Shown one piece after another: positions 47,018-56,400 of a stretch of DNA of 64,000 bases (position 1 is its first letter; each line of letters begins with the position of its first letter). The stretch covers positions 1 through 64,000 of the forward strand of contig USMK01000001.1 in assembly GCA_900555835.1 (NCBI GenBank), read 5' to 3'. The position numbers and the translations under genes are program-made. The DNA is from an uncultured Clostridium sp. Lineage in GTDB: Bacteria; Bacillota; Clostridia; TANB77; CAG-508. The notes beneath the pieces were generated by a model, which made no database searches, was not told the origin of the DNA, and worked only from the letters and a program-made list of their open reading frames with translations.

Positions 47018-47139
47018 TATTTCCTCCTTGGTTTAATACCGTTTTCAATATTATACTAATACTATATCATTTTTAGTATTAAATCAATAGAAAAATTGAA
47101 AAAATTGAAAAAATTTTGAATAAAATTTTATACAACTAA

Positions 47140-47168
47140 TTGACAAATAAGAACAATTGTTTTATAAT
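47140..47168 (+). promoter_or_regulatory. Consensus promoter of dinD
   Basis: TTGACA (47140-47145), 17 bp, TATAAT (47163-47168), 31 bp upstream of the dinD start. Confidence 0.85.
47151..47162 (+). promoter_or_regulatory. LexA (SOS) operator in the dinD promoter
   Basis: GAACAATTGTTT fits the Gram-positive LexA box GAACN4GTTY and sits between the -35 and -10, so bound LexA would block RNA polymerase. The downstream gene is a DNA-damage-inducible family member, which supports the call. Confidence 0.75.
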
Positions 47169-47198
47169 AACCGTACCGAATGAAATGGAGTGATGTAA

Positions 47199-48012
47199 AT
47201 GAAAATTACAAATAAAGAAAATCAAACATTTGACGATATTAAACATATTGACGAAAATGGAAATGAATTTTGGTATGCAAGAGAATTACAAAAGGTATTA
47301 GAGTATAATAAATGGGAAAATTTTGAAAAAGTTATTTTAAAAGCTAAAATTGCTTGCGAAAATACTGGAATTAGTGTAGTTGAACATTTTCCTGACATCA
47401 GGAAGTTGTCGAAACGTGCTAATAATGCTGAAATCAAAATTAAAGATTACAAACTAACTCGCTATGCTTGCTATCTTATTGCTCAAAATGGAGATCCAAG
47501 AAAAGAAGTAATAGCACTTGCACAAACTTATTTTGCTGTACAAACCAGAAAACAAGAAATAAGTGAAAAAGAATATAGCATGTTAACCGAAGATGAAAAA
47601 AGATTTTATCAAAGAAATTTAACAAAAAAAGGAAATTATTCATTAAATCAAGTAGCAAAAAAAGCCGGTGTTAAAAATTTCGATAAATTTCATAATGCTG
47701 GTTATAAAGGATTATATAATGGAGAAACCGCAAATGATATTGCAAAAAGAAAAGGATTAAGATACAGAGAGGATATTTTAGATAATATGGGAACAGACGA
47801 ATTGATTGCTAATCTATTTAGAATATCTCAAACAGAACAAAAACTAAAAAGAGATAATACCAAAACAGAAGGAGAAGCCTGCGAAACTCATAATAAAGTA
47901 GGCCAAATAGTCAGAAATGCAATCAAAGAAGCCGGCCGGAACAATGCCAGAAGACTTGCCAACACCTGAAAAGAGTTTGAAAGAGATAGAGAAGGAAAAT
48001 AAAAAGATGTTG
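47199..48012 (+). CDS. dinD: DNA damage-inducible protein D, recoded near the C-terminus
   Basis: SOS-induced protein of the DinD/BRO-N-like family. HIDENGNEFWYARELQKVLEY is the BRO-like N-terminus, YLIAQNGDPRKEVIALAQTY and YFAVQTRKQEI the core. Frame 0 ends RNNARRLANT at 47969 after CGG 47937-47939. Skipping the C gives the family's usual ending GGTMPEDLPTPEKSLKEIE, stopping at 48012 (270 aa). A LexA box overlaps the promoter. E. coli DinD inhibits RecA-mediated strand exchange; whether this protein does so is unknown. It is monocistronic. Confidence 0.9.
47937..47940 (+). other. CGGA +1 recoding site (dinD)
   Basis: In-frame CGG follows GGC. The +1 frame gives G-T-M-P-E-D-L-P-T-P, a conserved DinD tail. 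Confidence 0.9.
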
Positions 48013-48055
48013 AAAAGGCAATAGGAATTATTCAATGATAAAATTTTATTAAAGT

Positions 48056-48084
48056 ATTGTCGAAAAAGATAATTATGTGTATAA
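48056..48084 (+). promoter_or_regulatory. Promoter upstream of the small membrane proteins
   Basis: TTGTCG (48056-48061), 17 bp, TATAAT (48079-48084), with TGTG just before the -10. Confidence 0.6.
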
Positions 48085-48123
48085 TGAGGTTGGAGTTTTA
48101 TCTTAATAAGGAGAAAATTATAT

Positions 48124-48387
48124 ATGGAAAATATTATCATTTGTATTTTTGGACTATTGATTTTTGGGGCACCTTTGGTAACTTTAATAATATTGGTAAG
48201 ACATTTTATAAATAGAAAAAATATTAGGAATGCTAAGAGAAAAATTATAATGTTAGTTGGCCTTTTAATAGCAGAATTATTATTTATTGGAGTAAATATG
48301 GTCCCAACTATTCAGCCATTATATGGTGTAACACTAGATATAGGAAAAAGTTTTGAAACAAAAGACCATCGAACGATTACTTTATAA
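48124..48387 (+). CDS. Small two-helix membrane protein with YGV motif
   Basis: An 87-aa protein with two hydrophobic segments (about residues 3-25 and 42-60) and a polar C-terminal end containing IQPLYGVTLDIGKSFETKD. It shares the Y-G-V element with two other small proteins that follow in this locus around a radical SAM gene. RBS AAGGAG precedes the ATG. No known family is recognised. It could be a precursor-like or accessory membrane peptide. Confidence 0.6.
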   Translation: MENIIICIFGLLIFGAPLVTLIILVRHFINRKNIRNAKRKIIMLVGLLIAELLFIGVNMVPTIQPLYGVTLDIGKSFETKDHRTITL

Positions 48388-48423
48388 AAAGAGAAGATTT
48401 GATTTTGTTTTAGGAGGAAAACA

Positions 48424-48726
48424 ATGAATAAAATAAAAAAAGTCATAACAGGAATTGGAATATTTTTATTTGGGCTAACATCAAAGGTTCTAGGCAAAGA
48501 TTATGAGATAGGTAAATCTCAACTTATGTATGGAGTGCCATCGGTAAGGATGAGCATTCTTCCTTCGGTATTAGAAAAAATTGAAAAATTATTAGTATGT
48601 ATATTTTTTATTATTGGATTGCTCGTAATATTTAATAAGAAAATAGAAAAAAGAATGAAGATAATAATAGTTTCAGTATTACTTATCTTAATTATAATTA
48701 TGAATATTATAATTTTTAACCATTAG
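48424..48726 (+). CDS. Small membrane peptide, paralogue 1 beside the radical SAM gene
   Basis: 100 aa. A basic N-terminus and hydrophobic GIGIFLFGLTSKVLGKD are followed by a polar segment SQLMYGVPSVRMSILPSV, then two hydrophobic stretches (LLVCIFFIIGLLVIFNKK and a last helix). It is clearly homologous over its length to the protein at 49926; the two flank the SPASM-type radical SAM gene. The conserved core KVLGKD...YGVP is the candidate modified region if these are substrates. RBS TAGGAGG. Confidence 0.65.
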   Translation: MNKIKKVITGIGIFLFGLTSKVLGKDYEIGKSQLMYGVPSVRMSILPSVLEKIEKLLVCIFFIIGLLVIFNKKIEKRMKIIIVSVLLILIIIMNIIIFNH

Positions 48727-48771
48727 AATTAAAATATATAAATTTTATAAAAATATTATTAAAGAAATTAT

Positions 48772-48780
48772 GTCTATAAT
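48772..48780 (+). promoter_or_regulatory. Extended -10 promoter of the radical SAM gene
   Basis: TGTCTATAAT has TG one position off a perfect extended -10 and resembles the TGTGTATAAT at 48075-48084, so the two promoters may be co-regulated. The -35 is weak. Confidence 0.4.
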
Positions 48781-48802
48781 GAACTAAAAAAAGGAGAGAG
48801 AC

Positions 48803-49903
48803 ATGCTAAAAGAAATTGTAAAATTGGGAGAATTAACAATTGCTAAGAATTTAAGAGATGAACAATTAGAAAAACATGATTTGATTGATTTGTTTTGGGA
48901 GTGTACATTAACTTGTAATGCACATTGTAAACATTGTGGAAGTAGTGCTGAAAAACAAAAATATGCAGGAGAATTATCAACAGAGGAAATAAAAGAGGCA
49001 TTTAAGCAAATTGCAAATGATATGGATGCAACCAAAATACTAATAAATGTAACAGGAGGAGAGCCATTAGTTAGAAAAGATTTGTATGAGGTAATGGAAT
49101 ATGCAACAAATGAACTTGGATTTCACTGGGGAATGACAACAAATGGAATTTTATTGACAGAAGAAAATATAGAAAAACTAAGAAAAGCTAATATGGAAAC
49201 TATATCTATAAGCATTGACGGTCTTCAAAAAACTCACGACGAATTTAGAGGAGTACCAGGTTCTTATGAGAAGATAATAGAAAATATTAAGAATTTAAAA
49301 AAAGCTAATTATGTAAGACATATACAAGTAACAACAGTAGTAAATAAAACAAATATACAAGAATTAGAAGAATTGTATAATATAATGCTAGGACTAGAAC
49401 TTGATTCATGGAGATTAGCATCAATGGATCCAATAGGAAGGGCAAAAGAGAATGAAGAATTGCTATTAAATGGAAAAGAATTAAAACAATTATTAGATTT
49501 TATAATGACCAAAAATAAAGAAAAGAAATTAAGTGTAAGATATGGTTGCCCAGGATTTTTAGGACTAAAATACGAAAAAGATACAAGAGGATACTATTTT
49601 AATTGTCGAACAGGAATAAATGTAGCAAGTATTTTATATAATGGAGATTTATTTGTATGTCCTAATGTTCCAAGAATTAAAAGACTAATACAAGGAAATA
49701 TCAGAAATGATAATTTTAAAGAAGTATGGGATAAAAAATATAAAGAATTTAGAACAAAGGATAGAACAAAATGCCAAGAATGTGAAGAATGCCAATGGTG
49801 GGAATACTGCCTAGGAGGAGCGATGCATACATGGGATTTTGAAGAAAATTTACAAAATAAATGTCCATATAATATGATATATGAAAAACCATGTTTAAAT
49901 TAA
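48803..49903 (+). CDS. Radical SAM/SPASM domain protein
   Basis: A 366-aa iron-sulfur enzyme. WECTLTCNAHCKHCGSSAEK holds the CxxxCxxC cluster near residues 33-40, followed by NVTGGEPLVRKDLYEVMEY (GGEP SAM site) and SISIDGLQKTHDEFRG. The C-terminal SPASM region has many Cys (NCRTGI, LFVCPNV, KCQECEECQWWEYCLGGAMH, NKCPYN) for two auxiliary clusters. SPASM enzymes typically modify ribosomal peptides or proteins. The two homologous small membrane peptides on either side are plausible substrates. RBS AGGAGAG. Confidence 0.9.
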   Translation: MLKEIVKLGELTIAKNLRDEQLEKHDLIDLFWECTLTCNAHCKHCGSSAEKQKYAGELSTEEIKEAFKQIANDMDATKILINVTGGEPLVRKDLYEVMEYATNELGFHWGMTTNGILLTEENIEKLRKANMETISISIDGLQKTHDEFRGVPGSYEKIIENIKNLKKANYVRHIQVTTVVNKTNIQELEELYNIMLGLELDSWRLASMDPIGRAKENEELLLNGKELKQLLDFIMTKNKEKKLSVRYGCPGFLGLKYEKDTRGYYFNCRTGINVASILYNGDLFVCPNVPRIKRLIQGNIRNDNFKEVWDKKYKEFRTKDRTKCQECEECQWWEYCLGGAMHTWDFEENLQNKCPYNMIYEKPCLN

Positions 49904-49925
49904 GAAAGATATTAGGAGAAGAAAA

Positions 49926-50231
49926 ATGAGGAAAATAAAAAAAGTTATAATAGGAGTTGGAATAATTTTATTTGAATTAACATCAAAGGTTTTAGGAAAA
50001 GATGACGTGTTGGGCACATTTCAAGCGGAATATGGTGTGCCACCAGTAACAGGAGGTATTCCTGCTTCGATATTAGGCGTAGTCGAAATAATATTATCGT
50101 GTATATTTTTTATTGTTGGACTGGTTGTAATATTTAATAAAAAGATAGCCACAAAAGTAAAAATTGTAATAGTATCAATAATGCTAATACTAATTTTAAT
50201 TGCTATAATTGCTATAATGTTGGAAATATAG
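49926..50231 (+). CDS. Small membrane peptide, paralogue 2 beside the radical SAM gene
   Basis: 101 aa, homologous to the 100-aa protein at 48424: KIKKVIIGVGIILFELTSKV, then GKDDVLGTFQAEYGVPPVTG, GIPASILG and two hydrophobic helices. The segment EYGVPPVTGGIP is the polar stretch between hydrophobic parts. It starts 22 bp after the radical SAM stop, behind TTAGGAGAAG, so it is co-transcribed with the enzyme. Function unknown; candidate substrate or membrane partner. Confidence 0.65.
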   Translation: MRKIKKVIIGVGIILFELTSKVLGKDDVLGTFQAEYGVPPVTGGIPASILGVVEIILSCIFFIVGLVVIFNKKIATKVKIVIVSIMLILILIAIIAIMLEI

Positions 50232-50339
50232 AATTGCAAAATTTTGTAAATTGTGGTATAATTAATACATAATCGGCATTGCCGAAGGTTAAGAATTACA
50301 CAAGGCATATGATTTAAGGCAGAAGGAGGATGTGTATTT

Positions 50340-50423
50340 GTGTGGGAAAATGTTGCTGCAATTGTAGTGTTTACCATTATGTTCATGATTAGTATAGCCA
50401 TTTGGGCTAATCATGAAGACTGA
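50340..50423 (+). CDS. Predicted 27-aa single-helix membrane peptide
   Basis: A GTG start at 50340 lies 9 nt after AAGGAGGA. The peptide MWENVAAIVVFTIMFMISIA-IWANHED is one hydrophobic helix with an acidic C-terminus. A promoter-like TGGTATAAT lies at about 50253. An overlapping Cys-rich frame from ATG 50330 has the SD directly against its start and is less likely. It precedes the next gene by 26 bp. Confidence 0.4.
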   Translation: MWENVAAIVVFTIMFMISIAIWANHED

Positions 50424-50449
50424 CTTTTTGTTGTGGAGGCGCAAAAGAT

Positions 50450-50779
50450 ATGCAAGTTAAAAAATTACAACAAATTATAAGAGACGTAAATTGGTTGCTC
50501 CCCAAAGAGGTTCGTGTTCAAAAAGCAAGAATAGTCAAGGAAAAACTAGAGGTGATCGGCTGGTTCGAAGACCAGAAATTACTTTTGGAATTTGAAGGGT
50601 TCGGAAAAGTCCGAATTCATAAAGGGAAAAAAGGATACGTAGAATATGATGGAGCAGCAAAGATATTAGCTAGAACAGACGTCCTTGAAATTATGCGCGC
50701 TCTTGCAGGGCAATGTAAAACCTATAAGGGAGTATGGCACTGGCACGGTGAAATATTCTTGCAAAGTGTCCCATTGTAA
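50450..50779 (+). CDS. Hypothetical protein, 109 aa
   Basis: A soluble basic protein (LQQIIRDVNWLLPKEVRVQK, then VIGWFEDQKLLLEFEGFGKV and YVEYDGAAKILARTD, ending WHWHGEIFLQSVPL). I do not recognise the family. Codon use is less A/T-biased than in neighbours (GTC, GAC, CTT, CGC, GGC appear), which may mean recent transfer. RBS GTGGAGG; its own terminator follows. It has no in-frame CGG. Confidence 0.6.
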   Translation: MQVKKLQQIIRDVNWLLPKEVRVQKARIVKEKLEVIGWFEDQKLLLEFEGFGKVRIHKGKKGYVEYDGAAKILARTDVLEIMRALAGQCKTYKGVWHWHGEIFLQSVPL

Positions 50780-50782
50780 ACA

Positions 50783-50823
50783 AAAAAAATAGAACTTTTT
50801 CATATGAGAAGGTTCTATTTTTT
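50783..50823 (+). terminator. Terminator after the 109-aa gene
   Basis: AAAAAATAGAACTTT and AAGGTTCTATTTTTT form a stem ending in a T-run. Confidence 0.8.
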
Positions 50824-51004
50824 GTTGCTTTGAATATTTATAAAAAATATATAAAAAATTTTAAAAATTTTCTAAAAATCTGTTTACTTTTGTAGTTTTA
50901 TCTTATAAAATAGAGTATAACAAAATATTAAATAGAAATGTGCTAAATTTGTTAGTTTAGCATATTATATTGAAAAAGTAACGAAAGATGTGAAAGGGGA
51001 AAAA

Positions 51005-52297
51005 ATGAAGATTTTAATGTTAACTTGGGAATATCCACCAAGAATAGTTGGGGGAATTGCAAGAGTCGTAAATGATTTGTCTAAAAGATTGATTAAGGAT
51101 GGGCATGATGTAACTGTTATTACTTACAGAGAAGGAAATGCTCCGTATTATGAAAATGACAAAGGCGTAAAAGTTTATAGAGTTGATAATTACAACATAA
51201 ATCCAAATAATTTTATTGACTGGATTATGCAAATGAATTTCAATTTTATTGCAAAAGCAAATGAAATTATTGCAAAAGAAGGCGAATTTGATGTAATACA
51301 TGCTCACGACTGGCTAGTTGCATATGCGGCTAAAACATTAAAAAATTCATATAATACACCAATTGTAGCTACAATTCATGCAACAGAAGCTGGTAGAAAT
51401 AGTGGAATTCATGATGAAACACAAAGATATATAAATGATACAGAATGGCTTTTAACATATGAAGCTTCTGAGGTAATTGTAAATAGTAATTATATGAAAA
51501 ATGAGCTACAAAGATTATTTGGACTTCCATTTGAAAAAATTAATGTTGTGCCAAATGGTGTAAATTTAACAAACTTTAATGGAGTTGAAAAAGATTATAA
51601 TTTTAGAAGACAATATGCTGCTGATAATGAAAAAATAGTGCTATATGTTGGAAGATTAGTATATGAAAAAGGTGTTCAACATTTAATTGCAGCAATGCCT
51701 AAAATACTTGCAAATTACAATGATAGCAAATTAGTTATTGCTGGAAGAGGCGGTATGATTGATGAATTAAGACAAGAAGTTCATAATCTAGGAATTGATA
51801 ACAAAGTTTACTTTGCAGGATATATGGATTCAAAACAAGTCGCAAAAATGTACAAATGTGCTGATGTAGCTGTGTTTCCAAGCACATACGAACCATTTGG
51901 AATAGTTGCACTAGAAGCAATGCTTGCAGGAATTCCAACAGTAGTATCTGATATTGGGGGATTAAATGAAATAATTCAGCATTGTGAAAATGGAATGAAA
52001 ACATATGCTGGAAATGCAAATTCAATTGCAGATTCAGTTTTACAACTGTTATATAATCCAGAACTTTGCGATAATGTAACTAAAAAAGCAAAAGCAAAAG
52101 TAAAAAATGAGTACAATTGGACAAAAATTGCACAAGATACATATTTTACATATCAAAAAGCAATTTGCGAAACAGTAGCTGAAAGACAAGCAAGACAAAT
52201 TGCACAAGAAAAAGCAAAGAAAACTAAAAAAGCTAAAAATACAGAAAATGAAATTACAAGCTTGCTAACCTTCAAGAAAAGGCAGGCATACGCTTAG
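51005..52297 (+). CDS. GT4 glycosyltransferase, glycogen-synthase-like
   Basis: A 430-aa GT-B enzyme. KILMLTWEYPPRIVGGIARV has the glucan-synthase-type glycine loop (V-G-G-I), followed by HAHDWLVAYAAKTL and VVPNGVNLTNF. The C-terminal YVGRLVYEKGVQHLIAAMPK, VFPSTYEPFGIVALEAM (E-x7-E) and VVSDIGGLNEII complete the donor site. It resembles GT4 glycogen/starch synthases often encoded near GH57 branching enzymes and DUF4912, both 4-6 kb away here, suggesting glycogen synthesis. The Lys/Ala-rich C-terminus is an extension. The ATG at 51005 follows AAAGGGG; GTG 50990 would include that site. Confidence 0.88.
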   Translation: MKILMLTWEYPPRIVGGIARVVNDLSKRLIKDGHDVTVITYREGNAPYYENDKGVKVYRVDNYNINPNNFIDWIMQMNFNFIAKANEIIAKEGEFDVIHAHDWLVAYAAKTLKNSYNTPIVATIHATEAGRNSGIHDETQRYINDTEWLLTYEASEVIVNSNYMKNELQRLFGLPFEKINVVPNGVNLTNFNGVEKDYNFRRQYAADNEKIVLYVGRLVYEKGVQHLIAAMPKILANYNDSKLVIAGRGGMIDELRQEVHNLGIDNKVYFAGYMDSKQVAKMYKCADVAVFPSTYEPFGIVALEAMLAGIPTVVSDIGGLNEIIQHCENGMKTYAGNANSIADSVLQLLYNPELCDNVTKKAKAKVKNEYNWTKIAQDTYFTYQKAICETVAERQARQIAQEKAKKTKKAKNTENEITSLLTFKKRQAYA

Positions 52298-52311
52298 AGT
52301 AGGAGGTAAAT

Positions 52312-52647
52312 ATGACAGTATATGATACAACACATGAACTTGCAAGACAACTAAAAAATAGTAGAGAATATATAGAATACAAAGAGGTTAAAGATATTGT
52401 TTATGCAGATCCTGATTTAAAGAAAAAAGTAGAGGATTTTGATAAACTTAGATATGAAGTTCAAATGCTAACTTTACAAGGAGAAAAGCAAGACGAAGAA
52501 AAAATGGCAAAATTACAGGAATTGTATACAATACTTTTACAAAACAAAGATGTAAAAAAATTCTTTGATACACAAGTAAGATTTAATGTAATGCTTGCAG
52601 ATGTAAATAAAATTATTGGAGAAGCCGTAAAAGATGTATTGCAATAA
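52312..52647 (+). CDS. YlbF/YmcA family protein
   Basis: A 111-aa all-helical protein. TTHELARQLKNSREYIEYKE, ADPDLKKKVEDFDKLRYEVQ and QNKDVKKFFDTQVRFNVMLA are typical of the YlbF family. In Bacillus, YlbF, YmcA and YaaT form an iron-sulfur complex that affects RNase Y, biofilm formation and sporulation. Here it lies 14 bp after the GT4 gene with AGGAGG. Single YlbF-like genes are common in clostridia; the partner genes are not visible. Confidence 0.9.
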   Translation: MTVYDTTHELARQLKNSREYIEYKEVKDIVYADPDLKKKVEDFDKLRYEVQMLTLQGEKQDEEKMAKLQELYTILLQNKDVKKFFDTQVRFNVMLADVNKIIGEAVKDVLQ

Positions 52648-52662
52648 CAATACATCTTTTAC
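52627..52662 (+). terminator. Terminator overlapping the ylbF-like stop
   Basis: GTAAAAGATGTATTG (52627-52641) and CAATACATCTTTTAC (52648-52662) are perfect complements around a 6-nt loop that contains the stop codon. Confidence 0.8.
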
Positions 52663-52693
52663 TTACGTTTTAGATAAAAAGGAAGTATAAAAA

Positions 52694-53392
52694 ATGAGCC
52701 TAGTTATTGTTATTATATTGATATTTATTATATTAGTAGGATTAAAAATAATTTTAAACATTGATATTCTCACACTAAAAGAATTTACAAAAAATGAGAA
52801 ACTAAATAAAATAACAGATGCATTTCCAGAAAATTTAGAAATTTGTAAAAAGATTTGCAAAATGATAGGAAATGAAAAAGTAAAAATTGAAGAAGACAAA
52901 CAAAGTCAAACTAGCTTGTACTTAATTGTAAGTAATAAAATAAGTATTGCCAATTTAAAAGGAAATTTCACAAGAATACAAACAATTGCACATGAATGCA
53001 TTCATTCAATGCAAGATAAAAGAATTTTGTGGGCAAATTTTATTTTCTCAAATATATATTTAATATATTTTGTTGTAGCTACTTTACTTACAGTATTTGG
53101 CATATTTAAAGATGCCATGCTACAAGTAACAATATTATCACTAATGGCTTTTGTGTATTATTTTATAAGAAGTTATTTGGAAACAGATGCAATAATAAAA
53201 GCTAGATATTTGGCAAGAGAGTATATGAAATACGAAAAAATTTTAAAACCAGAAGAAATGCAAGAAATTTTAGGAAACTATGATATACTAAATAAAATTG
53301 GAGTTAAAGCTGTAAATTTTAAATTGATATTTTCAGCACTATTAAAGGTTTTAATATATGCTATAATTGCATACATAATTACAGTTATATAA
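52694..53392 (+). CDS. Membrane zinc metallopeptidase-like protein
   Basis: A 232-aa protein with one N-terminal helix, a central cytoplasmic or external domain, and three further helices. IAHECIHSMQD contains the HExxH zinc motif near residue 100, preceded by substrate-like sheet ISIANLKGNFTRIQT. It resembles YugP-like or other small membrane metallopeptidases, but the match is loose and activity is not certain. It precedes polC by 20 bp and may be co-transcribed with it. Confidence 0.65.
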   Translation: MSLVIVIILIFIILVGLKIILNIDILTLKEFTKNEKLNKITDAFPENLEICKKICKMIGNEKVKIEEDKQSQTSLYLIVSNKISIANLKGNFTRIQTIAHECIHSMQDKRILWANFIFSNIYLIYFVVATLLTVFGIFKDAMLQVTILSLMAFVYYFIRSYLETDAIIKARYLAREYMKYEKILKPEEMQEILGNYDILNKIGVKAVNFKLIFSALLKVLIYAIIAYIITVI

Positions 53393-53412
53393 TAAACTTA
53401 GGGGGCAATATA

Positions 53413-56400
53413 ATGGGGGAAGCAGTACAAACTAAAACAGTAAAAACTGTTTTTAAAGATTATACAATAAATAATACCATGGCCAATTGTGAGATTGGTG
53501 AAGTGAATTTATATAAAAAAACCAGCAAATTAGCCATTAACTTACAGGCTGATAATAAAATAGAGCCAAAAGATTTATATGAATTTGAAACATATTTATC
53601 AAAAAGATTTCAAATTGGAGATGTAGATACAACTATAACACATAAAAAAGAAGAAGATATTTCAGATATAGGATATAACTGGAAAAACTTGACCTGCTAT
53701 GTGTTTAAAAAACATCCATCTGCTATTGGGATTTTGAAAAACAGTACAATAGAATTAGATGGGAATGTGGCCAATGTTACACTAAATGTAAAAGGTGCAG
53801 ATTTCATAAAATCTAGGGGAATTGATGATGATCTTTTAAAAGTAATTGATAATGTTTATGGAAAAAAAATAAAAATAAATTACAATGAAGAAAAAAGCCA
53901 AAATGAATATGAAATGGAATTAAAACGAGAACTTGAAATGCAAGAAGAAGCAATGAAGGTAATTCAAGAAATGGAAATGAACAAAAGTAAGCACAAAGAA
54001 GAAGAACCACCATTGCCACCACCTCCACCAGATATAATGGACGAAGGGATTCCAGGAGAAGAAGACTACTTAGCCGAGTTAGATGAAATGCAAGAACAAA
54101 ATATTATTTTAGGAAAAGAATCAAAAGCAAAAGAAAAGAAAGTAAAAATCAAAGATATTACAGCAGATAATACCAGAATTACATTAGAAGGTAGAGTGGC
54201 AACTGCTGAGTGTAGAGAAACAAAAACAGGAAAAGGAATGATTATTTTTGATTTATTTGATGGAAGCGGAATAATCACTTGCAAATCATTTGCAAAAGAT
54301 GCAACAGAAGGACAAGAAGTTGTTGATAAAATAAAAAAAGCAGATGCGATAAAAACTATAGGAAAAGCTGGATTAGACACTTTTGCAGGAGATGTAACTG
54401 TAATTTCTAATACAATAATAGAAATATCAGGAGAGAATTTGCCTAAATTACCAACAGAAGACGAAAATACACCACTTATATTAGGTATGACACCAGTTAT
54501 AAAAGAACAAATTGTAAAAATTCAAGATTTAAGCGCAGAATCTGGAATGGTTGCACTTCAAGGTGAAGTAATAAGAATTGAAGATAGAGAATTAAAATCT
54601 GGAAAAGTTCTTCTTAGCATAGATGTATATGATGGTACAAGCACATTAACTTGTAAAGCATTTGTAAATGGAGATAATGCTAAAAAGGTAATGGGAAGAT
54701 TAAAAAATGCAAAAGGAATAAAATTATCTGGAAAAGCTGGAATAGATACATTTTCAAAAGAATTGTCTGTTATGGCAAATACTATTATAGAAACAGAAGG
54801 AATAAAAAAAGAAACAAGAATGGATAATGCCGAGGTAAAAAGAGTTGAACTTCATATGCATACTCAAATGAGTCAAATGGACGCTATGACATCTGCAACA
54901 GATCTTATAAAAAGAGCCATGAAATGGGGAATGAAATCAATTGCAATAACAGACCACGGAGTTGTACAAGCCTTTCCAGAGGCAAACCACGCAGTAGAAA
55001 AATCAGATATGAAAATTATATATGGTGTTGAAGCATATCTAGTGCCAGATAAAAGTTCTAATGTATATAATGGTAAAAACCAAGACATAGATACAGAATA
55101 TGTTGTACTAGATATAGAAACCACAGGACTATCTTTCCAAACAGAGGCTATAACAGAGCTTGGAGCTGTAAAATATAAAAATGGAGAAATTGTAGAAGAA
55201 TTTGAAAGCTTTGTAAATCCTGAAAAGCCAATTCCAGAAAAGATAGTTGAAATAACACACATAACAGACGAGATGGTAAAAGATGCAGGAACAATAGCAG
55301 AAGTGCTTCCAAAATTTTTGGATTTCTTAGGAGATGCTGTATTAGTTGCACATAATGCAAATTTTGATATTGGTTTTATAAGACATTATGCAGAAAAACT
55401 GGGATATAAGTTAGACAATACATATATTGATACATTAAGCCTATCAAAACAAGTATTTCCAGACTTCAAAAAATATAAATTAGGTTTAATTGCAGAAAAA
55501 TTAGGCATAAAAGTAGATGTAGCACATAGAGCATTAGATGATGTTATTACACTTGTTAAGGTTTTTGCGGTTATTCTAGAAAAGCTAAAAGAACAAGGAG
55601 TAAAAACCGTAACAGATATTGATATAAAAGGAAATGAGAACATTGATTACAAAAAGCTAAAAAGTTACCATGCAATAATATTAACTAAAAATTTAGTTGG
55701 ACTTAGAAATTTATATGAATTGGTATCAGAAGCTCATTTAAATTATTTTTACAAAAAACCTAGAATACCAAAAAGTTTGTTAAAAAAACATAGAGAAGGC
55801 CTAATAGTTGGTAGTGCTTGTGAAGCAGGAGAATTATATAGAGCAATAGTAGCTCGGACAATCAGAAGAAGAAATAGAAGAAATAGCAGATTTTTATGAC
55901 TATTTAGAAATTCAACCAATAGGCAATAATGAATTTATGATAAGAAATGGAACTGTTCCAGACAAAGAAGCTTTAAGAGAAATAAACAGAAAAATTATAA
56001 AACTAGGCGAAAAACTAAACAAATTAGTTGTAGCAACTTGTGATGTGCATTTTATGGATCCACAAGACGAAATATATAGAAGAATCTTAATGGCAGGACA
56101 AGGCTATGATGATGCGGACGAACAAGCTCCACTTTATTTAAGAACAACAGAGGAAATGCTAAAAGAATTTGACTATTTAGGCGAAGAAAAAGCATATGAG
56201 GTAGTTGTAACAAACACAAATAAAATATCTGATATGTGCGAAAAAATATCTCCTATAAATCCAGATAAATGCCCACCACACATTGATGGATGCGAAAAAG
56301 AAATAGAAGATATTGCAAGAAACAAGGCAAAGGAATTGTATGGGGAAGAATTGCCAACAATAGTGCAGGAAAGACTAGATAAAGAGTTAAACTCTATTAT

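Noticed and set aside
50330..50389. Cys-rich 19-residue peptide from ATG 50330
   Set aside because: The Shine-Dalgarno directly abuts the ATG, whereas the GTG at 50340 has normal spacing and gives a convincing membrane helix.
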